A DNA stretch of 12,747 bases, taken from contig DRGV01000103.1 of the NCBI GenBank assembly GCA_011049955.1, positions 1 through 12,747 on the forward strand, in the 5' to 3' direction. Positions 6,334 through 11,904 of this stretch are shown piece after piece. Below the pieces are notes generated by a model that was not told where the DNA came from, ran no database searches, and saw only the letters and a program-made list of their open reading frames with translations. Made by a program: the position numbers and the translations under genes. Each line of letters opens with the position of its first letter. Within the stretch, counting starts at the first letter, position 1. This stretch comes from a bacterium. GTDB taxonomy: Bacteria; UBP18; UBA7526.

Positions 6334-7439
6334 ATATCCTTCATCTCTATAGCGATGAGAACTGGACCGGCCCAGCAGAATCAGTATTAAATCTCTTGAA
6401 AGAACTGAACAAAAGAGGGCACGGAGCCTTTTTCGCTGGGGACATAAAGAGAAGGGGAAGACTTCTTCCCAGGGTTCGTGAAGCGGGCATTCCAGTGATA
6501 GAGAGCCTTAATCTCGATAGAAAATCTCATCCTTTAAATTATCTCAGGAATTTGATCAATCTACTCCGTGTTCTGAAAAAAGAGAAAATAGATATCATCC
6601 ATACTCATTTTCGCTACGATCATATCTTAGCCTCTTTTGTTAAAAAGAGAGTTCTCTTATTTCACACTCTCCATAGGGCAGACCTGGACAAGGTCAACTT
6701 TCAGGAAAGGTTCATTTTGCGCCACAAGACAGATCACATCATTACTATTTCTAAGGTAATTAGAGAAAAAGTTATTCGGAATTTGGGGATTGAGCCAAAA
6801 AGGATAAGTACCATCTATGGAGCGGTAGATAGTAATAAATTTAATCCCCAACTTTCGGGAGATAAGATAAGAGAAGAATTCGAGATAAACAAGGATACCC
6901 CTGTGGTGGGTATGATCGCTCCCTTGCAACCCTATAGAAATCATCTTCTTTTTTTAAGAGCGATCCCCAGAATAAAAAAAGAATTTCCTACAGTAAAGTT
7001 CTTTCTCATCGGAAGTATCGGCAGTTACCAAAGGGTCTTGAAAGAGGAGATTGAGAGATTGAGAATCTCCGGTTCCATCATCTTCATTGGCTATAGGGAT
7101 GAGGATTATCCGCAAGTTTTAGCCTCTCTGGATCTGGAGGTCTTTCTGGTTCCTGGTTCTGACGGTTCTTGCCGTGCTGTTTTAGAGGCCCTGGCTATGG
7201 CCAAGCCCGTAGTCTCTGCTAAAGTAGGACCCATTCCAGAGATAATGGAAAATGGCAGGGAAGGGATATTAATAGACGATCCATTTGACACCACTTCCTT
7301 AGCGAAAGCGATTATAAGAATGCTTAAGGATAAGGAATTAGCAGGAAGAATAGGGGAAGCAGGAAGGAAACTTATGGAGAGATTCACACCAGAAAGAAGG
7401 ACGACTCGAATAGAGAAAATATACCGTTCGTTAATCTAA
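6330..7439 (+). CDS. GT4-family glycosyltransferase, DX7E variant
   Basis: A 369-residue GT-B retaining glycosyltransferase. The N-terminal domain begins MNILHLYSDENWTGPAESV, where GPAE takes the place of the usual Gly-Gly loop, and contains IDIIHTHFRYDH (87-98). The hinge reads IYGAVDSNKFNP (162-173). The donor domain has VVGMIAPLQPYR (192-203) and the sugar-contact segment PGSDGSCRAVLEALAM (275-290). The first Glu of EX7E is Asp here (D278) while the second is kept (E286). The DGSCRAV form seems to be a recognisable subfamily rather than decay. The hinge and the region after it resemble the GT4 at 797-1903 (VD..(R/K)FNP, then KDTP/QDTP and VVG/LVG), suggesting paralogues that add related sugars. 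The start is an ATGA overlap with the deacetylase. The last 9 bp overlap the convergent methyltransferase gene. The substrate is unknown. Confidence 0.87.
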   Translation: MNILHLYSDENWTGPAESVLNLLKELNKRGHGAFFAGDIKRRGRLLPRVREAGIPVIESLNLDRKSHPLNYLRNLINLLRVLKKEKIDIIHTHFRYDHILASFVKKRVLLFHTLHRADLDKVNFQERFILRHKTDHIITISKVIREKVIRNLGIEPKRISTIYGAVDSNKFNPQLSGDKIREEFEINKDTPVVGMIAPLQPYRNHLLFLRAIPRIKKEFPTVKFFLIGSIGSYQRVLKEEIERLRISGSIIFIGYRDEDYPQVLASLDLEVFLVPGSDGSCRAVLEALAMAKPVVSAKVGPIPEIMENGREGILIDDPFDTTSLAKAIIRMLKDKELAGRIGEAGRKLMERFTPERRTTRIEKIYRSLI

Positions 7440-8171
7440 AGTTTTAGAAATCTTTTGGGCAACGATGATCAGTTTTTCGCCCAGTAAAATCTCTTTTGAA
7501 ATTAAGGTTTGATAGAACAACTTCTTTCTTTTGTCTTTGCTAAAGAGATTATCGATCCAGGTAAATATTCTAATAAACCAAATTAGAGGAAAGAAGAGAT
7601 AGATTGTAGGCTTAATTTTTAAGGTTAGTACGGTAGTAATAAAATATTTGTATCTTCCCAGGGCAAGTTCAATTTCTCGAAAGGAGACGGGATTAATAGT
7701 AATCTTGGCCCACTCGGCATCGGTAGTGGGAAGTTGACTGCGTGGTTTGAAAAAGCGACGATCACCGCGAATAAGAAACCTGAACCGGGACTGAATATTC
7801 AGGACGTTGGGCATAGAGATAATAAGCATTCCTTCCTTTCTGAGAATCCGGGAAAACTCGCGAATTAGGTGATAAAGATTTTCTAAATATTGAATAGATT
7901 CCAAACAGATTATATACTGAAAATAATCGTTCGCATAAGGAAGTTTTCTATTTAAATCCACCCTCTGGCAGGTAAGATGAGGAACTTGGAAGTTTTCAGG
8001 ATAGAGGTCGCAGCAGTGAACCTGGAACCCGATTTTAGATAGACAATTAGCCAAGGCACCATTTCCTGCTGGAGCATCTAAAAGTATTCCAGGCTCTTCC
8101 TCCTTTAAGAGATTTAATACTATACGATGCATATGTTTTAATTTCTCTAAGTCCGATTTTACTAAAGCCAT
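7431..8171 (-). CDS. Class I SAM-dependent methyltransferase
   Basis: A 246-residue methyltransferase and the only minus-strand gene here. Motif I is ILLDAPAGNGALA (29-41), where Pro-Ala-Gly replaces the more usual Gly-x-Gly spacing. The ribose-binding acidic strand ends at HCCDLYP (52-58), then VDLNRKLPY (71-79), IICLESIQYLENL (87-99), and LRKEGMLIISMPN (110-122), the usual strand after the core. This matches the UbiE/Methyltransf_11 group, whose members in glycan clusters often methylate sugars or lipid intermediates. A hydrophobic stretch at about 188-206 may let it touch the membrane. The start is ATG with AAGGA 7 nt upstream on the minus strand (8179-8183). It has a separate promoter and its 3' end runs 9 bp into the GT4 on the other strand, with no space for a terminator. 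The methyl acceptor is not identifiable. Confidence 0.85.
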   Translation of the reverse strand: MALVKSDLEKLKHMHRIVLNLLKEEEPGILLDAPAGNGALANCLSKIGFQVHCCDLYPENFQVPHLTCQRVDLNRKLPYANDYFQYIICLESIQYLENLYHLIREFSRILRKEGMLIISMPNVLNIQSRFRFLIRGDRRFFKPRSQLPTTDAEWAKITINPVSFREIELALGRYKYFITTVLTLKIKPTIYLFFPLIWFIRIFTWIDNLFSKDKRKKLFYQTLISKEILLGEKLIIVAQKISKTLD

Positions 8172-8212
8172 GGTTTTTTCCTTAAAAAAATTTAAGCCCC
8201 AAATACCAATTC

Positions 8213-8241
8213 ATTATATCATAAAGAAAAAAGAAAGACAA
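8213..8241 (-). promoter_or_regulatory. Sigma-70-type promoter for the methyltransferase
   Basis: On the minus strand a TTGTCT -35 box (8236-8241) is followed by a 17-bp spacer and a perfect TATAAT -10 box (8213-8218). Transcription would start near 8206, giving a leader of about 35 nt. A CTTAAA/TTTAAG dyad in this leader overlaps the AAGGA ribosome binding site and could mask it weakly. Spacing and sequence are close to ideal, and the site is placed correctly in the divergent 90-bp gap. Confidence 0.75.
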
Positions 8242-8261
8242 TCTTTTGGGAAGAATAGAGC

Positions 8262-9413
8262 ATGAAGATCGCTTTAGTTCGTCAGAGTTATCACAAATAT
8301 GGGGGAGCAGAGAGGTATGTGAGTTATCTGGCAGAAGAACTACTAAAAAAAGGCCACGAGGTTCATATCTTTGCTCGGAAGTGGGATCCCAATGTCCCGA
8401 AAGAAATTATCTTTCACAGAGTGCCCACCCTGCGAGGCCCCTCTTTTCTTAAAGCGTTGAGTTTCGCTTATAACGTGAAAAGATTATTGGAAGAAGAGAA
8501 ATTTGATATTATTAATAGCTTTGATCGCACTCTCTATCAGGATATCTACCGCGCAGGGGATGGGGTTCACAGGAAATGGAGAAAGAGGCTTTTAGAAATT
8601 ACTCCCAATCCCCTAACTAGACTTTCAATCCTTCTCAATCCTTTGCACCTGAGCCTTCTTTCCCTGGAAAAGAGGATCTTCGAGGAAGGCAAGTATAAGA
8701 AGATAATTGCCATATCAAAGGAAGGGAAAGAGGAGATCATAAAATATTATGGGGTTCGGCCAGAGGATATTATGGTCGTCTATAATGGGGTGGACCTGGA
8801 AGAATTCCACCCCCAGAATAAAGCACTATTTAGGGAGGAGATAAGAAAAGAATTTAATATCGGCAACGATGAATTCCTCATCCTCTTCGTGGGTTCTGGT
8901 TTTCGAAGAAAAGGATTGAGATACTTGATTGAGGCCGTTTCTCTCCTGAAAGAAGAGAGACCATTGAAAATGTTGGTGGTAGCAAAGGGCAAGAAGAGAC
9001 CATACTTAAGATTAGCAAGAAGATTGGGAATAAAAGATAAGATAATCTTTACTGGGGGAAGAAAAGACTTAAGAAAATTCTATGCAACAAGTGACCTCTT
9101 TGTCCTTCCCACTATCTATGAACCATTTGGCAATGTCTGTCTGGAGACCCTGGCCAGTGGACTCCCCATCATCGTGAGCAAGACAAGTGGAGCAGCAGAG
9201 ATTATTACAGAAGGGGAGAACGGGCTCTTGTTGAAGAATCCCCGAGATTCCCAAGAATTGGCTGAGAAGATTAGACTTACCTTTGATAATAGATTTAGAA
9301 ATAAATTAGCTAAAAATGCCCGAACCTTGGCTGAAAATTTCACCGTAGATAAAAATGTGGAAAAGACGCTGGAAGTCTACCGACAGGCAATTAACAATTA
9401 CAATGAACAGTGA
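8262..9413 (+). CDS. WaaG-like GT4 glycosyltransferase
   Basis: A 383-residue GT-B enzyme resembling LPS core glucosyltransferase I (WaaG/RfaG). The N-terminal domain begins MKIALVRQSYHKYGGAERYV with the Gly-Gly loop at 14-15. It contains the WaaG-like YRAGDGVHRKW (96-106), an EKRIFEEGKYKKIIAIS region (136-152) and VVYNGVDLEEFHP (172-184). The donor domain has GSGFRRKGL (211-219, R215/K217) and a complete EX7E motif, E287-PFGNVCL-E295, followed by SGAAEI. This is the only fully visible GT4 here with the intact Glu pair. ATG at 8262 has GGGAAG 8 nt upstream. Its last codons (NNYNEQ) and stop lie at the beginning of a 7-bp tandem repeat, so the C-terminus may have been changed by repeat growth. 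It begins the second plus-strand block after the methyltransferase. The sugar donor is unproven. Confidence 0.88.
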   Translation: MKIALVRQSYHKYGGAERYVSYLAEELLKKGHEVHIFARKWDPNVPKEIIFHRVPTLRGPSFLKALSFAYNVKRLLEEEKFDIINSFDRTLYQDIYRAGDGVHRKWRKRLLEITPNPLTRLSILLNPLHLSLLSLEKRIFEEGKYKKIIAISKEGKEEIIKYYGVRPEDIMVVYNGVDLEEFHPQNKALFREEIRKEFNIGNDEFLILFVGSGFRRKGLRYLIEAVSLLKEERPLKMLVVAKGKKRPYLRLARRLGIKDKIIFTGGRKDLRKFYATSDLFVLPTIYEPFGNVCLETLASGLPIIVSKTSGAAEIITEGENGLLLKNPRDSQELAEKIRLTFDNRFRNKLAKNARTLAENFTVDKNVEKTLEVYRQAINNYNEQ

Positions 9414-9436
9414 ACAATGAACATTGAACAATGAAC
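9402..9436 (+). repeat. Tandem heptamer repeat across a stop codon, five copies of AATGAAC type
   Basis: Units are AATGAAC (9402-9408), AGTGAAC (9409-9415), AATGAAC (9416-9422), ATTGAAC (9423-9429) and AATGAAC (9430-9436). The TGA stop of the WaaG-like gene (9411-9413) lies in the second unit. Part of the array, AACAGTGAACAA (9406-9417), pairs with TTGTTAACTGTT (9453-9464) at 11 of 12 positions, so the transcript can form a hairpin with a 35-nt loop. There is no U-tract after it. Confidence 0.8.
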
Positions 9437-9492
9437 AATTATTACTTACTACTTGTTAACTGTTACTTTATCTCACCTTATAGGCGAGGAAT

Positions 9493-10626
9493 GTGGAAGT
9501 AATCTATGCTGTGGCTGCTCCCTTAGCAAAAGGAGGAATAGGAAATTTAGCCTATCATGCCCTTAAGGCTATTAATAAAGACGGGCATTTGAAAAAGGTA
9601 ATTACTATTGGCAAAAGTGAAGTAGAATTAAGCAAGAATGGGATAGCAAACGTCTTCTATCCTAAGAGAATAAGGCTTCCCTATCTCGATGCTAAAAGGT
9701 GGTATTACTTAAGGAATCTATACTTTGATTACCGGGCTAAGAATTTTCTGAAGGAAGAATGCGATATCTTTCATGGTTGGAACAGTCAGTGTCTCTCTTC
9801 TTTAAAAGAGGCAAAGAAGAGAGGCATAGTGACCGTTGTTGAGAGATCTTCTTCTCATATTCTGACTCAGATGGAATTAATTAAAGAGGAGTATAAAACC
9901 TATGGTATTAAGTTAAAGCCAGAGCTGGATGTGGTAATTGAGCGTTGCCTTAAAGAGTATGAAGTGGCAGACTATATAAGTGTTCCCTCCCAATTTGTCT
10001 ATGATAGTTTCTTAAAGAGAGGTTTTGCTAGAAAAAAGTTAATCCTCATTCCCTTAGGAGTAGATATTGAGAAGTATCGGCCGGGAAAGAAGAAGGATAA
10101 AGTCTTTCGGATCCTATTTATGGGACAGATCTCTCTACGCAAGGGGGCGCAGTATCTCCTAAGAGCTTTCTCCGAACTTAAATTAAAGAATAGTGAACTC
10201 CTCTTAGTGGGAGGAATAGGAAGAGATTTTAAGAAGATTTTTAAAGAATACCGAGAAAAAATAGAATTAAAATATATCCCCTGGAGTAACGATCTGGGAG
10301 ATATCTGCCGTCAGTCTTCTGTCTTTGTCTTTCCTTCTATTGAGGAAGGCTCCGCCTTAGTCAATTATATCGCCATGGCCTGTGGCCTGCCAGTCATTAC
10401 CGCCTTCAATTCGGGTTCTCCAGTAAGGGATGGTGAGGATGGCTTTCTGGTGCCCATAAGGGATGTTGAGGCATTGAAAGAAAAGATATTATACTTCTAT
10501 AAAAGGCCTCAGGAAATCAAGGCCATGGGCATAAATGCCAGAAAGGAGATAGAGCATTATACCTGGGAAAAGTATGGAGAGAAATTAATCAAGGCCTATG
10601 AGAAAATAGTAATCAGTAAACATTGA
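9493..10626 (+). CDS. GT4-family glycosyltransferase lacking the second Glu of EX7E
   Basis: A 377-residue GT-B protein. The N-terminal domain starts MEVIYAVAAPLAKGGIGNLA with the Gly-rich loop at 14-17. It then shows DIFHGWNSQ (91-99), VVERSSSHI (115-123) and a helical stretch ending VADYISVPSQFV (158-169). The donor domain has LIPLGVDIEKY (185-195), ILFMGQISLRKG (207-218, R216/K217) and SIEEGSALVNYIAMACGLPV (282-301). With E285 as the first Glu, the second position is I293, encoded by a plain ATC codon, so EX7E is broken. The start is GTG at 9493. An in-frame stop at 9481 excludes longer forms, and an ATG at 9491 in another frame stops after three codons. GGCGAGGA ends only 2 nt before the GTG, so initiation may be weak. 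It could be a specialised or a low-activity enzyme. Confidence 0.83.
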   Translation: MEVIYAVAAPLAKGGIGNLAYHALKAINKDGHLKKVITIGKSEVELSKNGIANVFYPKRIRLPYLDAKRWYYLRNLYFDYRAKNFLKEECDIFHGWNSQCLSSLKEAKKRGIVTVVERSSSHILTQMELIKEEYKTYGIKLKPELDVVIERCLKEYEVADYISVPSQFVYDSFLKRGFARKKLILIPLGVDIEKYRPGKKKDKVFRILFMGQISLRKGAQYLLRAFSELKLKNSELLLVGGIGRDFKKIFKEYREKIELKYIPWSNDLGDICRQSSVFVFPSIEEGSALVNYIAMACGLPVITAFNSGSPVRDGEDGFLVPIRDVEALKEKILYFYKRPQEIKAMGINARKEIEHYTWEKYGEKLIKAYEKIVISKH

Positions 10627-10643
10627 TCACGGATTACCGATTA
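10610..10643. repeat. Small imperfect hairpin enclosing the stop codon of the GT4 gene
   Basis: TAATCAGTAAAC (10610-10621) pairs with GATTACCGATTA (10632-10643) at 10 of 12 positions around a 10-nt loop that contains the TGA stop (10624-10626). It lies just before the ribosome binding site of the aminotransferase gene. It could affect ribosome passage between the two genes or be another degenerate repeat at a gene border. Confidence 0.5.
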
Positions 10644-10645
10644 TT

Positions 10646-10651
10646 GAGGAG
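10646..10651 (+). promoter_or_regulatory. Ribosome binding site deciding ATG over GTG for the aminotransferase
   Basis: GAGGAG ends 5 nt before the ATG at 10657. A GTG at 10651 in the same frame would overlap the site itself, so the ATG start is preferred. Confidence 0.7.
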
Positions 10652-10656
10652 TGAAG

Positions 10657-11904
10657 ATGGAAAAGTTAGCTCTTTTTGGGGGGAAACCAATAAGAAAGGA
10701 GTTCCTGGTCTTCGGAGCGCCAGATATCAAAGAAAAAGAAATAAAAGAGGTAGTAGCTACTTTAAAATCTGGCTGGCTCTCCACTGGCCCCAGGGTAGCA
10801 AAATTCGAAGAAGATTTCAAAAATTATATTGGATGTAAACATGCCATTGCCTTAAACTCCTGTACCGCAGGTTTACACCTTGCTTTGGAAATCGCTGGAA
10901 TTGGAAGAGGGGATGAAGTCATTACTACTCCTTTAACCTTTGCTTCAACAGCCAATGTCATCATCCACCAAGGAGCTACCCCTATCTTCGTCGACGTAGA
11001 GAAGGAAACCGGCAACATTGACCCTCAGCGAATAGAAGAATTTATCAAAAAGAAGTGTAAAGTTAACACCAGAACTGGCCAACTGGCAAACCGGCAAACT
11101 GGCCAACTGCTGAAAGCCATCATTCCTGTCCATCTCTATGGAAGGCCGTGCAAGATGGATGAGATTATGAAGATTGCCAAGGAAAATAACCTTTTGGTCA
11201 TTGAGGATGCTGCCCATGCCGTAGAGACCTATTATAAAGGTAAGAAGATTGGTAATATTGGAGATCTCACTGCCTTCAGTTTCTATGCTACCAAGAATGT
11301 GGTTACTGGCGAAGGAGGTATGCTTACTACCAATAATGATGAATGGACAAAAAGACTAAGGGTTCTGCGGCTTCATGGCCTCTCCAAAGATGCCTGGAAG
11401 AGATATTCTCAAGAAGGCTTCACTCCTTATGACATCCTTTATCCGGGATATAAGTATAATATGATGGATATTCAGGCGGCCATAGGTATTCATCAATTAA
11501 AAAGGGTGGAGGAGAATCTAAAAATTAGGGAGAAGTATTTTAGGATGTATAATAAGGCTTTTTCTAGTACTTCGGAGATCAAAATCCCCATCGAAGAAGA
11601 AAATATTCGTCATGCCCGACATCTCTACACCATTCTCTTGAAACTGGAAAAGCTAAAATGTGATAGAAATCAAATGGTCGTTGCTTTACAGGCAGAGAAT
11701 ATTGGAATCGGCATTCACTTCCTTACTATCCATCTCTCTTCCTATTATAAGAAGAGATTCGGGTTTAAAAAAGAAGACTTCCCCCAGGCAGAATATATCT
11801 CAGATAGAACGCTATCCTTACCTCTTTCTACCAAGTTGACTGAAGAAGACATTAATGATGTTATAGAAGCGGTGAGGAAAGTGATAAAACATTACAAAAG
11901 ATGA
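10657..11904 (+). CDS. DegT/DnrJ/EryC1-family PLP-dependent sugar aminotransferase with a repeat-coded insertion
   Basis: A 415-residue fold-type I aminotransferase that turns a nucleotide-linked keto sugar into an amino sugar in the cytoplasm, usually with glutamate as donor. Marks are SGWLSTGPRVAKFE (38-51), NSCTAGLHLAL (67-77), ITTPLTFASTAN (89-100), IIPVHLYGRP (155-164), the PLP-facing VIEDAAHA (181-188, D184), and the Schiff-base lysine in SFYATKN (K213), followed by GEGGML. The segment near 89-113 recalls ArnB/PseC-type enzymes. Between KKKCKV and KAIIPVHLYG there are about 15 extra residues (NTRTGQLANRQTGQLL), coded by tandem 8-bp repeats. The frame is kept and all catalytic parts remain, so the enzyme is probably active. 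The spot precedes a core strand and may form a surface loop. The start is ATG with GAGGAG 5 nt upstream. The stop overlaps the next start (ATGA). Confidence 0.9.
   Translation: MEKLALFGGKPIRKEFLVFGAPDIKEKEIKEVVATLKSGWLSTGPRVAKFEEDFKNYIGCKHAIALNSCTAGLHLALEIAGIGRGDEVITTPLTFASTANVIIHQGATPIFVDVEKETGNIDPQRIEEFIKKKCKVNTRTGQLANRQTGQLLKAIIPVHLYGRPCKMDEIMKIAKENNLLVIEDAAHAVETYYKGKKIGNIGDLTAFSFYATKNVVTGEGGMLTTNNDEWTKRLRVLRLHGLSKDAWKRYSQEGFTPYDILYPGYKYNMMDIQAAIGIHQLKRVEENLKIREKYFRMYNKAFSSTSEIKIPIEEENIRHARHLYTILLKLEKLKCDRNQMVVALQAENIGIGIHFLTIHLSSYYKKRFGFKKEDFPQAEYISDRTLSLPLSTKLTEEDINDVIEAVRKVIKHYKR
11073..11112 (+). repeat. In-frame tandem octamer repeat inside the aminotransferase gene, AACTGGCM type
   Basis: Units are AACTGGCC (11073-11080), AACTGGCA (11081-11088), AACCGGCA (11089-11096), AACTGGCC (11097-11104) and a degraded AACTGCTG (11105-11112). 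Three 8-bp units make 24 nt, so the peptide repeats every 8 residues (TGQLANRQ then TGQL). The array codes for roughly residues 139-152. Without it the flanking sequence reads like a normal DegT protein, which points to an insertion or expansion that kept the frame. Confidence 0.85.

Noticed and set aside
7106..7387. A 93-codon minus-strand frame inside the second GT4
   Set aside because: It is a mirror of coding sequence with Ser/Ile/Pro-rich low-information protein. The plus-strand GT4 explains the bases.
8191..8220. Plus-strand promoter for the WaaG-like gene (TTTAAG with TATATC, 18-bp spacer)
   Set aside because: Only 3 of 6 and 4 of 6 matches in AT-rich DNA. A promoter is likely somewhere in this gap but this one is not supported.
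8246..8452. A 68-codon reading frame on the plus strand
   Set aside because: It is out of frame with the well-supported WaaG-like gene, which covers almost all of it, and shows no domain.
11073..11112. CRISPR-like array
   Set aside because: The units are 8 bp and directly adjacent with no spacers, and they lie inside an intact coding frame.
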